A stretch of DNA of 64,000 bases from Flavobacterium nackdongense (GCF_004355225.1 NZ_CP037933.1:558001-622000), one strand, 5' to 3'; counted from the stretch's first letter, positions 46,516 to 55,985 are shown. Numbers and translations: made by a program. The notes: a model not told the origin generated them from the letters alone.

Positions 46516-47319
46516 ATGATACATACCAACACACCAAAATTAACCGTTGTAGGCGCTGGCCCTGGAGATATAGAATTGATCACTTTGAAAGCCATCAAAG
46601 CGCTCGAAACCGCTAATGTTGTTTTGTATGATGCTCTTGTAAACGAAGAATTATTGCAATATGCCAAAAATGCCACTTGCATTTTTGTTGGCAAACGACT
46701 GGGGTGTCACGCCTACAGCCAAGACCAAATCAACGATCTTATTGTTTCGCAAGCACAGCGTTTTGGGCACGTAGTACGATTGAAAGGTGGTGATCCTTTT
46801 GTTTTCGGACGCGGAAGTGAAGAAATAGCCTACGCACAACAATTCGGAATAGAAACTGCGATTGTGCCCGGAATTTCATCGGCTTTGGGAGTTCCTGCAT
46901 CAAATGGAATTAGCCTAACACAAAGAGGCATTTCCGAAAGTTTTTGGGTGATTACAGGAACCACTTCTGACCATAAATTGTCCAAAGATGTGACTCTTGC
47001 TTCACAATCTTCGGCAACAGTGGTGATCTTGATGGGGATGCACAAATTGGACGAAATCATCTCGATTTATCAAAAGAACAGAACCGATAATTTGCCTATT
47101 GCCATCATCCAAAATGGTACAAAAGCCAACGAGATAAAAGTCGTTGGAACCGTAAATTCTATCTCAGGATTAGTGGAGCAACACCAACTTTCTTCCCCTG
47201 CAATTATTATTATCGGCGAAGTGGTGAAGCATTCTTTTCATTTAGCCAACTTTTATCAAGAAAAATTTTCGAATGATGATTTCATTTTGCAAAATTTGAA
47301 TATCACCGAAAAATTGTAG
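46516..47319 (+). CDS. cobA: Uroporphyrinogen-III C-methyltransferase
   Basis: A 267-residue SAM-dependent enzyme that methylates uroporphyrinogen III at C-2 and C-7 to precorrin-2, the entry to sirohaem and cobalamin. Motifs: VGAGPGDIELITLKA (SAM-binding start), VVRLKGGDPFVFGRGSEE and VVPGISSALGVPA-type (here IVPGISSALGVPASNGI). It is the single-domain form without CysG dehydrogenase domains. Sirohaem is needed by sulfite or nitrite reductase; the nearby genes do not encode either, so the pathway it serves is unknown. Confidence 0.95.
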   Translation: MIHTNTPKLTVVGAGPGDIELITLKAIKALETANVVLYDALVNEELLQYAKNATCIFVGKRLGCHAYSQDQINDLIVSQAQRFGHVVRLKGGDPFVFGRGSEEIAYAQQFGIETAIVPGISSALGVPASNGISLTQRGISESFWVITGTTSDHKLSKDVTLASQSSATVVILMGMHKLDEIISIYQKNRTDNLPIAIIQNGTKANEIKVVGTVNSISGLVEQHQLSSPAIIIIGEVVKHSFHLANFYQEKFSNDDFILQNLNITEKL

Positions 47320-47638
47320 TAATACGAGCGCACCCCAACTCCCTCCTCACATTTTTTGAATTGGAATTCATAATTGATTCTATACAACCCAAATTGGCAG
47401 TTTTTTGATAAACTCCTGCTTTTTTGAGGGCCATTTGCCTTAATCAATTTTAAAAACTTCCTCCTTGAACTGCATTTTAGCATCAAAATCGCTTACTTAA
47501 TTTATTAAAAACGTAAAATATTAACACTAATTTAATAATTGTTCAAAATAGCATCTTTATTTTTATATTAAATTTGATAAGTTATACCCATTACAATTGT
47601 TAAAACTCTAAAAATTTCTTAACTAAATAAAAAAAAAG
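47320..47638. other. 319-bp spacer between cobA and the SDR gene
   Basis: The first third is comparatively GC-rich (about 47325-47350) and the rest AT-rich. A TAAATTTG sequence (47569-47576) is a possible -7 box for the SDR operon. No convincing gene or terminator; a minus-strand reading frame through 47256-47486 overlaps cobA and has no family features. Confidence 0.45.
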
Positions 47639-48628
47639 ATGAACGCACAAACAAAAAAATTCCGAATTAGCACAGCAGTTGTATTATTAAGCCTTATTGG
47701 GCTCACTGAGACATTAACCGCCCAAGAAAGCGGATATAAGAAAAATGATATCCAACCCATCGATTCCACTTATTTTGCAAAAGACCGATTAAAAGGTCGA
47801 GTTATCGTTGTAACTGGAGGTGCAAGAGGAATTGGCCGTGCTACTGCGATTCGTGCTGCAAGAGAAGGAGCCGCTGTAGTTATTGGTGATTGGCTAGCTG
47901 CTCAAGGTGAATCTACAGCAAAATACATCCGAAATGAAGGAGGAAAAGCATTGTTTGTAAAAACGGACATTAGAAGTACTGAAGATTGTAACCGTTTAAT
48001 TGCGGAAGCGGTAAAAATGTTCGGAAAAGTAGATGGAGCACTATTGAATGCTGGGGTTATGGATGGAACATTCTCAGGAGATCCCTTTGACTATGATAAG
48101 CAATTCAAATTATTGCCCGCTAGAATGGACGAAGCGACGGACGAATATTGGAACAATGTTATGGATATCAACGTGACGGGAACTTTTAAATCGATGCGCT
48201 CCGTAGCCAAACAATTACTTAAACAAGGTAAAGGTGGTGCTATTGTTACCGTTGGTTCCATTGCAGGGCTAACCGGATTAGCAGGAAATCCAGCTTATGT
48301 TGCCAGTAAGCACGCGGTAAATGGTTTAACTCGAAATGCTGCTATAGACTATGCTCCTTTTGGAATTCGTGTTAATTCAGTCAATATGGCTGCGACCACA
48401 ACGCCTATGACCGACAAGGCTTTTGCTTATGTGAAAGAAGTAAAAAAACGCGGAATACCAGGAATGGGTGGTGCTAAAACCGAGAGTTTATTGATGATGA
48501 ACGACACCAAACACCGAATGGCAACCGTTTGGGAACAAGCTTCTGTGATCTTATTTCTACTTTCGGATGAAGCATCAAATCTAACTGGAGCACTTTATCC
48601 AACAGACGGAGGTTGGACAGCCTACTAG
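47639..48628 (+). CDS. SDR-family oxidoreductase with N-terminal signal peptide
   Basis: A 329-residue classical short-chain dehydrogenase: cofactor loop TGGARGIG (59-66), NAG (137-139), catalytic Ser207, Tyr220 and Lys224 in the YxxxK motif, and the SDR C-terminal region. What is unusual is the first 29 residues, which read as a signal peptide (basic start, hydrophobic run, LTAQ) before the domain starts at about residue 50. Most SDRs are cytoplasmic and need NAD(P)H. It is cotranscribed with the barrel gene 10 bp downstream. Substrate unknown. Confidence 0.85.
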   Translation: MNAQTKKFRISTAVVLLSLIGLTETLTAQESGYKKNDIQPIDSTYFAKDRLKGRVIVVTGGARGIGRATAIRAAREGAAVVIGDWLAAQGESTAKYIRNEGGKALFVKTDIRSTEDCNRLIAEAVKMFGKVDGALLNAGVMDGTFSGDPFDYDKQFKLLPARMDEATDEYWNNVMDINVTGTFKSMRSVAKQLLKQGKGGAIVTVGSIAGLTGLAGNPAYVASKHAVNGLTRNAAIDYAPFGIRVNSVNMAATTTPMTDKAFAYVKEVKKRGIPGMGGAKTESLLMMNDTKHRMATVWEQASVILFLLSDEASNLTGALYPTDGGWTAY

Positions 48629-48638
48629 ACTTGAACCG

Positions 48639-50351
48639 ATGAAGATTAAGTATCTAATACTCGTTTTTGCTTTTTGTTTGGGAGGTTCAACTGCTTTTGG
48701 CCAAGTAACAACAGCATTTTTCGAAGGGGAAAGAATTTCCTCTGTAAATTATATTTTCAAGGGTCAACTGTCCGATTCTATTGCTGAAAAAAAAATAATA
48801 GAAACCGTAAAGCTCAATTTTCCTGTTGTATCTCAAACCATAATTCAAACTATTTTATTGGATGCCTACACCAGTAAAATACAAGATTTACCACAAATCA
48901 AAGAAGCACAATATGAAGTCACACCTTCTCAGTCAGGAGGTGTTGATATTACTTTGACCGTTGTAATTACAGAAGTTGCTAAGGAACAAAAAGAAAAAAG
49001 CGGACTTTTGATGGGCGAAAAAGATTTTCCTATTCTTTATTTGGATAAAAAATCCTTGCTGACCACAAAGTTTGCGTTGTCGGAAATGATTTATACGAAT
49101 AATAATTCCTGGTACGCAAGAGAAGATGCTATGCTCAACGGAAATCCATTAGTAAATAATCCGCCAGGAAAGGGATATACAGGTTGGATTGAAGGCTGGT
49201 TTTCAGGAGGAATTTATGGCATTACAACTATTTCAAAAAAGAATAATTTATTTCTCTACGGAGGGTTGAGTTACATAGTCAGCGGATCGGCAGGACGAGA
49301 ACTATTTACAGATGAGTCTCGATTTTTTGGAGAAATTGAGGATGGTTACGTTGGTTTTTTGGCTACTAAAAAATACGATTCCGGAAATAGTCTTTTGACC
49401 AATATTATCATTGGACGAAAACAATTCTCTATCGGACAAGGATTTATCATACGAAACACCGCTTCCAACGGAGATAATCGCGCTGCTTTACAACTCAATC
49501 CACGATGGGCTACTGACTTCTTGGGATTGGGAACGCTGCAATACAATAAATTTCTTTTGCAATTATTTCACCTTGACCCTAATGAGTTACCTCTTATTGA
49601 CAACGAAACAAAATTCAATGGAGTCAATTTCGAGTACGGAAATAAAGATTCTAATAAATTAGGATTGATGTATTTAAATGTTCCTGAATCTAATTTTGGT
49701 TATTATACACCAACAGGAGATGTATTTGGAAGAAAAGGGCTAAACCTATATAATTTACGATATTATAAAAACAAGACTGCCGGTCAATCAGGATTATTTT
49801 ACAAAGCAGAGTTTGCTTACGAAAACAACTCCAATTTCGATATGGAGGCCTACGCAGGTTATCTAGACCTTGGATGGAATTTTGTTAAAAACAAAAAAAC
49901 AACTGTATTGCGGTATCGATACGCATATTTTTCAGGAGATGATCCTAATACGGAAAAATACGAACGTTGGGATCCCTTGCTTTCTGGTGGTAACGGAGAA
50001 GAATGGGTTATCGGGGCCAATCATTTCAAAATTGTGCAAAACAGCAATATGATCGTCAATCAATTGCAAGCCAACTTTAGACCTTGGAGCAAGATTGAAT
50101 TAGTGCCACAAGCGATGTATTTGTATGCGGCTCAAAACAATAATATTGGAGGAAATCCTGCTTTGAGTACTCTTTCTAATAAAGAATATGGGTATGAATT
50201 TAATATTTCAGCAAAATATTTCCCCAATAAAAAGTGGTATTGGCACGGACATTTAGCCTACACAATACCTGGAGAAGGCGCCAAATTAGCTTTGAATAAT
50301 ACCGCAAAACCTTGGCTGAGTGCAATGGTGTTTTTTAGATATTCGCTTTAA
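48639..50351 (+). CDS. Outer-membrane barrel with N-terminal POTRA-like domain
   Basis: A 570-residue exported protein (signal peptide ending TAFGQ). Residues 25-120 have a POTRA-like pattern (EGERISSVNYIFKGQL ... YEVTPSQSGGVDITLTVVI). The rest reads as a large beta-barrel of 16-18 strands, similar in style to alginate-export-type barrels (RYRYAYFSGDDPNTEKYERW), ending in VFFRYSL. It follows the SDR gene by 10 bp and is probably the second gene of that operon. The family is not securely recognised. Confidence 0.72.
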   Translation: MKIKYLILVFAFCLGGSTAFGQVTTAFFEGERISSVNYIFKGQLSDSIAEKKIIETVKLNFPVVSQTIIQTILLDAYTSKIQDLPQIKEAQYEVTPSQSGGVDITLTVVITEVAKEQKEKSGLLMGEKDFPILYLDKKSLLTTKFALSEMIYTNNNSWYAREDAMLNGNPLVNNPPGKGYTGWIEGWFSGGIYGITTISKKNNLFLYGGLSYIVSGSAGRELFTDESRFFGEIEDGYVGFLATKKYDSGNSLLTNIIIGRKQFSIGQGFIIRNTASNGDNRAALQLNPRWATDFLGLGTLQYNKFLLQLFHLDPNELPLIDNETKFNGVNFEYGNKDSNKLGLMYLNVPESNFGYYTPTGDVFGRKGLNLYNLRYYKNKTAGQSGLFYKAEFAYENNSNFDMEAYAGYLDLGWNFVKNKKTTVLRYRYAYFSGDDPNTEKYERWDPLLSGGNGEEWVIGANHFKIVQNSNMIVNQLQANFRPWSKIELVPQAMYLYAAQNNNIGGNPALSTLSNKEYGYEFNISAKYFPNKKWYWHGHLAYTIPGEGAKLALNNTAKPWLSAMVFFRYSL

Positions 50352-50389
50352 TGAAAAGCAATGATTTTATTTAATCCAATAATTGAAAT

Positions 50390-50420
50390 TTTAAAAATTA
50401 CACCCAACGCGTTAAAACAC
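50390..50420. repeat. Solo end resembling the palindromic element
   Basis: The stretch AAATTACACCCAACGCGTT is close to the inverted left end of the elements at 30744 and 55945 (AATTACACCCAACGGGT). No matching partner is nearby. It may be a remnant of a related element. Confidence 0.45.
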
Positions 50421-50490
50421 TATAATTTCAATGCAGCTTTCTAATCCAAGCAGATCTCCTAAAACCTCGAGACCGCTTTAACCATAAAAA

Positions 50491-50514
50491 AAAGTCCTGA
50501 ATTTTCAGGACTTT
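50491..50514 (-). terminator. Terminator after the SIMPL gene
   Basis: An 11-bp perfect stem, AAAGTCCTGAA / TTCAGGACTTT, with T8 on the minus strand, 22 bp after the stop. Confidence 0.83.
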
Positions 50515-50535
50515 ACTTTTTATAGGATGTATCAC

Positions 50536-51225
50536 TTAGTCTAAAACAAAACTCACACTCACATTGGCAGTAATTTCTATTTCGCCAGCGGCTAGGGTTT
50601 CTCTTGGCAATGCTTCATCGGCAGCCATCGCTTTCATTGCATAAACTCGCGGCGGCGGTGGAAAATAGGTTTGCGAAGTATCCGAAATCAAAATCGCCTT
50701 ACCTACTTTTTGTCCCAAAACCGAAACATAATCCTCGGCTTTAGCTTTGGCATCCTTCATCGCTAATTTTCTAGCTTCCGATTGCAATTGCAGCATCTTC
50801 GACGACATGAATTCAACGGAATCAATTCGGTTGATGCCTTCATTAACCAAACCTTCCATCAAAGTATCGTATTTTGTCAAATCTTTCAATAGTATTCGAA
50901 CCGATTGGACAGCGCTATAATTGTATTTTTTTTTCTCGTAATCATAATTTGGATTCAAGGCAATGCGTTGCGTCTGGAAATCTTCGGAAGGAATATTCGA
51001 CTTTTTGATGAATTTCAATATCCCGTCCATCTTTTTGTCATTTTCGCGCTTAACCTCTTCGGCTTTGCTTCCTTTGGTTTCAATTGAAATGGTAATGGAA
51101 ACCTGATCAGGAACAGTTTTTACTTTTCCTTCGCCTGCTACATTGATCATCGGAACGGGCTTTTGTTCCTGAGCATGCAAACTAGTCATTAATAATAGGC
51201 TAAGAATCAATAGTGCTTTTTTCAT
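50536..51225 (-). CDS. SIMPL domain (DUF541) periplasmic protein
   Basis: A 229-residue protein with a signal peptide (TSLHAQ) and the SIMPL pattern: INVAGEGKVKTVPDQVSITISIETKGSKAE at the start of the domain, VRILLKDLTKYDTLMEGLVNEGINRIDSVEF in the middle, and ARKLAMKDAKAKAEDYVSVLG. The family is widespread; members such as E. coli YggE are linked to oxidative stress, but molecular function is unclear. The rhomboid gene lies 51 bp upstream on the same strand. Confidence 0.87.
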   Translation of the reverse strand: MKKALLILSLLLMTSLHAQEQKPVPMINVAGEGKVKTVPDQVSITISIETKGSKAEEVKRENDKKMDGILKFIKKSNIPSEDFQTQRIALNPNYDYEKKKYNYSAVQSVRILLKDLTKYDTLMEGLVNEGINRIDSVEFMSSKMLQLQSEARKLAMKDAKAKAEDYVSVLGQKVGKAILISDTSQTYFPPPPRVYAMKAMAADEALPRETLAAGEIEITANVSVSFVLD

Positions 51226-51276
51226 TTTTAATTCAATTTAAAATAGTTTCAGAACGATAGGCAAATCTTGTGCCAA

Positions 51277-51918
51277 TTATAGTTTTCCAGCTTTGGCAAG
51301 AACAAAAAGAATTAAAATTGGAATGGCCAACAATACGACCATAAAAGTATTTTCTACCAACATTGAAGGCTCTTTTAGTATGGTTATCAAATAGCCTCCG
51401 ATTGCACCACCGAAATGCGCTGTATGCCCAATAGTATCGTTTTTAGCTTTCATTCCGTAGATCGAGTATAATAAGTAACCGATGCCAAAAAGGTAGGCAG
51501 GAATAGGAATGGGAATAAAAAACAGGTATAAATTCATGGTAGGGTCAATCAGAATTGCCGAATACAAAATTCCAATAACAGCACCCGAAGCGCCGATTGC
51601 TCTATAACTGTAGTCATTTTTATGCATCACTAAAGTGAGTAAACTGCCAAAAATCAAACTGGCGATATAAATCATAAAAAAACTAGTGTTCCCAAAATAA
51701 CGGATCACCACTGGAGCAAACATGTATAAGGTAAACATATTAAAAAACAAATGCCCCAAATCGCCGTGCAAAAAACCGGACGAAAGCATTCGAATATGCT
51801 CACCAGCTCGGATACTACCGATATGAAACTCATATTTTCTAAAAAAAGTGAGATCATTAAACCCTTTATAACTGAATAATACCGTGATTGCCATAATTGC
51901 AATTAAAATTGTACTCAT
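51277..51918 (-). CDS. Rhomboid-family intramembrane serine protease
   Basis: A 213-residue membrane protein with about six helices. It has the rhomboid motifs HGDLGHLFFNMF in helix 2, GASG with nucleophile Ser111, and AHFGG with His168, so the catalytic dyad is intact. It cleaves other membrane proteins within the bilayer; targets are unknown. It may be cotranscribed with the SIMPL gene downstream. Confidence 0.92.
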   Translation of the reverse strand: MSTILIAIMAITVLFSYKGFNDLTFFRKYEFHIGSIRAGEHIRMLSSGFLHGDLGHLFFNMFTLYMFAPVVIRYFGNTSFFMIYIASLIFGSLLTLVMHKNDYSYRAIGASGAVIGILYSAILIDPTMNLYLFFIPIPIPAYLFGIGYLLYSIYGMKAKNDTIGHTAHFGGAIGGYLITILKEPSMLVENTFMVVLLAIPILILFVLAKAGKL

Positions 51919-52041
51919 ATTGATTTTGAATTTTAGTAAGGTGTAAATCTAATTAATATTTATGGTTTTAAAAGAGATGAAAAGCCCTAAAGTACTTTCT
52001 AAAGGATTTTTTGAATTATATTTGTTGCAAATCTGTAGTTA

Positions 52042-52911
52042 ATGCGCTTGATTATTTACCTTGTTGTCTATCCTCTTTTGTGGTGCCTCTCGATGTTGCC
52101 ATTCCGTTTATTATATCTCTTTTCTGATTTTACGTATCTAATCGTTTATTATTTAATAGGTTACCGCAAAAAAATAGTACGCGAAAACATTGCTATGGCA
52201 CTGCCCCATCTATCGGCAATAGAACGATTAACCATCGAGAAAAAGTCGTACCGTCATTTGTGTGATATGTTCCTCGAAATGATAAAAACGATGACCATTT
52301 CAGAAAAAGAGATTAAAGAACGATTTGTATTTCCGAATCTGGAAGTGTACAAAAAACTGGAGGAACAAGATAAAAGTATTGCGATGCTCTTGGCCCATTA
52401 TGCCAGTTATGAATGGGTAATATCTATGAATTATTACGTCCGTTACAGCGCTTTTGCCGTTTATAAAAAAATTGCGAATCCCTATTTTGATCAATTGGTA
52501 CGTGACATTAGATCCCGATTTAAAGCCAATCTCATCACGACCAAAGAAACGGTGCCGTATATTATCAAAAATAAAAACAACCAGCTGCTCTCAATTTACG
52601 GTCTCGCCAGCGATCAATCACCAAAAGTTACCTCTGCTTTTCATTGGCAAAAATTCATGGGAATCGAAGTCCCAGTGCATACCGGCGGCGAAATGCTTTC
52701 GAAAAAATACGATATGAATGTCATTTTTTTAAAGGTAAAAAAAGTAAAAAGAGGCTTCTATGAAGCGCGTTTTGAAATCCTTTCCGAAGATGTGGCTCAA
52801 GTTCCAAATTACGAAATTACCGATGCGTTTCTAAAGCTCGTAGAACAGCAAATTTACGAAGCACCCGAATTTTATCTGTGGACACACAAGCGTTGGAAAC
52901 ATAAGAGATAG
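52042..52911 (+). CDS. LpxL/HtrB-type lysophospholipid acyltransferase
   Basis: A 289-residue protein with a hydrophobic N-terminus (membrane anchor, residues 1-40) and the acyltransferase signature HYASYE (HX4E, His119-Glu124). LPLLWCLSMLPFRLLY and RKKIVRENIAMALPHLS near the start are typical of Bacteroidota lipid A late acyltransferases, which add a secondary acyl chain to Kdo-lipid A precursor at the inner membrane. Acyl specificity is unknown. Confidence 0.9.
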   Translation: MRLIIYLVVYPLLWCLSMLPFRLLYLFSDFTYLIVYYLIGYRKKIVRENIAMALPHLSAIERLTIEKKSYRHLCDMFLEMIKTMTISEKEIKERFVFPNLEVYKKLEEQDKSIAMLLAHYASYEWVISMNYYVRYSAFAVYKKIANPYFDQLVRDIRSRFKANLITTKETVPYIIKNKNNQLLSIYGLASDQSPKVTSAFHWQKFMGIEVPVHTGGEMLSKKYDMNVIFLKVKKVKRGFYEARFEILSEDVAQVPNYEITDAFLKLVEQQIYEAPEFYLWTHKRWKHKR

Positions 52912-52929
52912 TATTAAGCAGTACGATTT

Positions 52930-53022
52930 ACACTTCCATCTTCTCGCTCCCATCTTCTAGCTTCAAACTTCTAGCTTCTCACTCCCAACTTCTCACTCCC
53001 ATCTTCTAGCTCCCCACTTCAA
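52930..53022. repeat. Short tandem repeats (CTTCTAGCTTC / CTCCCATCTTC)
   Basis: About nine short imperfect copies of a CTTCTAGCTYC / CTCCCATCTTC-type unit fill the gap between the convergent acyltransferase and aminotransferase genes and run into the 3' end of the latter. It looks like a decayed simple repeat; no coding or hairpin role is evident. Confidence 0.6.
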
Positions 53023-54499
53023 ACCATTTTTCCACTAAATCAGTCTCGAATGATTTTGCGTTTGTATGTATAAATTCGTTGGTGTTTTTATCATACCGAT
53101 AATCTTTGGCCCAATCTTGATGATTTTGCGCCATTGCTTTTATACTTTCGCAAACAAATTCTATCTCTTCATTAGTAGTCGTAGGATGAATCGACATTCT
53201 TATCCACCCCGGTTTTTTGAGTAGTTCCCCTAAAGAAATTTCATCAATAAGTTGATGGGAAGTTTTCTGATCGACATGCAATAAATAATGCCCGTAGGTT
53301 CCTGCGCAACTGCACCCGCCACGGGTTTGAATGCCAAATTTATCGTTCAATAATTTTACCCCCAAATTAAAATGAAGGTCTTCGATATAGAACGAAATTA
53401 CTCCAAGTCGCTCCTGATGTTGCGCTGCTAGAATTTTAATATTTGAAATAGCACCTATACTCGAAAAAATATACTCGACGATTTCGTGCTCCCGTTTCAA
53501 GATATTATCTATTCCCATCTTATCTTTCAGCTGAATAACCAAAGCGGTTTTTATCACCTGCAGAAAACCCGGCGTGCCCCCATCTTCTCTATCTTCGATA
53601 TTGTCGATGTATTTGTGCTCGCCCCAAGGATTGGTCCAAGAAACGGTTCCTCCGCCCGGGTTATCCGGAATCAAATTCTGATACAATTTTTTATTAAAAA
53701 CCAAAACACCAGAAGTTCCCGGTCCGCCAAGAAATTTATGTGGCGAGAAGAAAATCGCGTCCAAGTAACTTTCGGGATCTTCGGGATGCATATCAATAGC
53801 AACATAAGGCCCTGAACAAGCAAAATCCACAAAACAAAGTCCATGGTGTTGGTGCATCAATTTTGCGGCAGCGTGGTAGGGCGTTTTGATTCCGGTAACA
53901 TTGGAACAAGAGGTGATTGAAGCAAATTTGAATTTCCTGTCTTTGTACTTATCCAGTAACTTCCCGAGATTTTCTAGGCTGAACAAACCTTGTTTGCAAC
54001 ACGGAATCACTTCAACGTCGGCAATGGTTTCCAACCATGAAGTCTGATTGGAATGATGTTCCATGTGCGAAATAAAAACAACTGGTTTTTTTTCGATTGG
54101 AATACAGATGCAATCTTTCAAGTTTTCTGGAATCTTCAAACCCAAAATACGTTGAAATTTATTGACAACTCCAGTCATTCCGGTACCGTCCGTTATGAGT
54201 ACATCATCGTCATTGGCATTGACATGCTGCTTGATATAATTTCTCGATTTACGATACGCCATGGTCATGGCGGTACCTGAAATTGTAGTTTCAGTATGGG
54301 TATTGGCAACGAAAGGACCGAACTCATTCATCATTTTTTCCTCGATAGGTCGATACAAACGGCCACTCGCGGTCCAATCCGTGTAAATGATTTTTTTTGT
54401 ACCAAAGGGCGAAACAAATTCCTGATCAATTCCTATAATATGGTCTCGAAACTGTTGAAAGTAGTGCTCTAAATCGGTAGGTAATGCCGCATTATTCAT
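53006..54499 (-). CDS. Class V aminotransferase (cysteine-desulfurase-like)
   Basis: A 497-residue PLP enzyme of the class V/NifS-like fold. Visible motifs: TDGTGMTGVVNKFQ, SHMEHHSNQTSW, SCSNVTGIKTPYHAAAK and the PLP-lysine segment FFSPHKFLGGPGTSG (Lys255 from the chosen ATG). A Cys-containing segment, RGGCSCAG, lies near residue 410. It is longer than IscS and has no iron-sulfur cluster genes around it, so it may be a desulfurase relative with another substrate. The longer frame starts at a TTG (54520); I use the ATG at 54499. Its 3' end overlaps the simple-repeat stretch. Confidence 0.85.
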   Translation of the reverse strand: MNNAALPTDLEHYFQQFRDHIIGIDQEFVSPFGTKKIIYTDWTASGRLYRPIEEKMMNEFGPFVANTHTETTISGTAMTMAYRKSRNYIKQHVNANDDDVLITDGTGMTGVVNKFQRILGLKIPENLKDCICIPIEKKPVVFISHMEHHSNQTSWLETIADVEVIPCCKQGLFSLENLGKLLDKYKDRKFKFASITSCSNVTGIKTPYHAAAKLMHQHHGLCFVDFACSGPYVAIDMHPEDPESYLDAIFFSPHKFLGGPGTSGVLVFNKKLYQNLIPDNPGGGTVSWTNPWGEHKYIDNIEDREDGGTPGFLQVIKTALVIQLKDKMGIDNILKREHEIVEYIFSSIGAISNIKILAAQHQERLGVISFYIEDLHFNLGVKLLNDKFGIQTRGGCSCAGTYGHYLLHVDQKTSHQLIDEISLGELLKKPGWIRMSIHPTTTNEEIEFVCESIKAMAQNHQDWAKDYRYDKNTNEFIHTNAKSFETDLVEKWFEVGS

Positions 54500-54584
54500 A
54501 AAATCCAAATTTGAGGTCAAAGATACCTAATTTTAGTTATTTTAAAAACGCCGAAATTAGGATCAGGGCGATCGCGTTTAAAAT

Positions 54585-54760
54585 TTTCAGACACGAATTG
54601 CACAAATTAGCACAAATTGTATTATTTTTTAAAATTAAATTTCACGAATTTTAGTTGTTTTTAAAAGTTCGTGCACTCAAAACAGATTGAAATCTGTGTA
54701 AATTTGTGACCCGAGCGATAGCGAACAGGCGAAGCAAATCTGTGTTAACTTTTTTTAAAA
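54585..54760. repeat. Possible flavobacterial intergenic repeat
   Basis: The spacer contains words such as CACGAATTGCACAAATTAGC, TTCACGAATTTTAGTT, AAATCTGTGTAAATTTGTG and AAATCTGTGTTAAC, with partly inverted halves (CACAAATT vs AATTTGTG). The pattern resembles repeats I associate with flavobacterial intergenic regions. It is single-copy in this window, so confirmation needs a whole-genome comparison. No gene is visible. Confidence 0.5.
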
Positions 54761-54797
54761 GCGAATGCCGAAATTAGGAAGCATTTATCCAAAATTT

Positions 54798-55985
54798 TCA
54801 AAAACTTTTGGCAAAACTCAACAAAATAGTTTGTTTGTAATAGGGTTTCAATGGTGTTTGTAACAAATCCCCCTTCAAAATTGCGCGATGGGTGATAAAT
54901 AGGTTTTTGAATATTCTGACTTTTGTGATAAACATTCCATCCATCAAAATACTAATATCAGTATCCGTTAGATAATCTGAAGAAAATCCCAAACGATATT
55001 GCATTTCTAACCATTTCTTATACTTTCGGTCATACCAAATATTGAGTTCGGCGCCAAGTTGGTCAAAAACAAATAAATCATAATCTCCGAAAGAATCAAA
55101 AGTTTGGGTGTAAAACCCAGTATTTGCAATTTGCTGACTGGTTAATCCATACAAACTAACCGAATATGGTGAAAGGGAAAGTCTGAAATATTCATTAGGT
55201 TGGTATTTTATTCCGGGTGATAAAATTACCTGATATGGATTTAAAAATCCCTGAATCTTTCCATTGTTATTGTAGTCTTTAAAATAGTCACCATCATAAA
55301 TTGTAAAAATCGATGTGCTATTTTTTACAATTAAATTGGCATTCCATTTACTGTTTTTACTGAAGGTATACGAGAAATCGTGAAGGGTAAGCAAATCGTC
55401 TGTTACTCGTTGAATTCTATCGCTTCCTGAAATTCCATCTTTTTGAATACCAAGTGTCCAGTGAAGTTCATTTGTCATTGCAAAACGACTCCCTTCCTTA
55501 TAATAATCCAATCCTAAATCTAAGGCACTAGTGGCCGAAAAACTATTTTTATCTGGCCCTGAAGGCGCATTGAATTCTAAAATATTGCTCAAATTTAAAC
55601 CCAAAGCCGCTGAATATTGATAGGACTTTACGGGTTCTTCTGCGAAAACTACTGGAGGTAGATCAGTAAAAATTTTGTCCTCTACTATATTTTTATCAAA
55701 TTTAGTATAGGTAACATTTTCAACTTCCGACAATAAAATGGTTGACTTTTTTACCTTATTTTTTCCATTGACATAAGCATAAGTATATATCGTGGGAGTC
55801 TGTACAAGTACTTTACAGCGTATTTCTGTTGAATCTTTTTTTTGAATTACATCTTTTTGGGCCACTAAATTAGTTGTTGAGCATAGTACTAGTAGTATCA
55901 AGATTTTCTTTCTTACTGATAGTTTAAAAATAAAACTACTTATTACCCGTTGGGTGTAATTCAATTTAATTTTTTTTAAACACAT
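54798..55985 (-). CDS. Predicted outer-membrane barrel protein whose start lies in a palindromic element
   Basis: A 395-residue protein with a hydrophobic leader core RKKILILLVLCSTTNLVAQ and a strand-rich body (YQYSAALGLNLSNI, SALDLGLDYYKEGS), resembling DUF481/DUF3078-type barrels; family not secure. The only in-frame ATG upstream of the leader (55985) lies within element copy B (55945-56147); no ATG exists between it and the leader core. This gives an unusually long N-region of about 24 residues. The element may have replaced the native start; an internal TTG or ATT start is an alternative. Confidence 0.7.
   Translation of the reverse strand: MCLKKIKLNYTQRVISSFIFKLSVRKKILILLVLCSTTNLVAQKDVIQKKDSTEIRCKVLVQTPTIYTYAYVNGKNKVKKSTILLSEVENVTYTKFDKNIVEDKIFTDLPPVVFAEEPVKSYQYSAALGLNLSNILEFNAPSGPDKNSFSATSALDLGLDYYKEGSRFAMTNELHWTLGIQKDGISGSDRIQRVTDDLLTLHDFSYTFSKNSKWNANLIVKNSTSIFTIYDGDYFKDYNNNGKIQGFLNPYQVILSPGIKYQPNEYFRLSLSPYSVSLYGLTSQQIANTGFYTQTFDSFGDYDLFVFDQLGAELNIWYDRKYKKWLEMQYRLGFSSDYLTDTDISILMDGMFITKVRIFKNLFITHRAILKGDLLQTPLKPYYKQTILLSFAKSF

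Noticed and set aside
16938..46516. A sulfur regulon linking the SulP transporter, sulfatase and cobA.
   Set aside because: The SulP substrate is unknown, cobA can serve other tetrapyrroles, and the genes lie up to 30 kb apart with no shared regulatory motif that I can see.
47256..47486. A 76-residue minus-strand frame overlapping the cobA end.
   Set aside because: Overlaps a good gene and has no family features. Kept only as a note in the spacer description.
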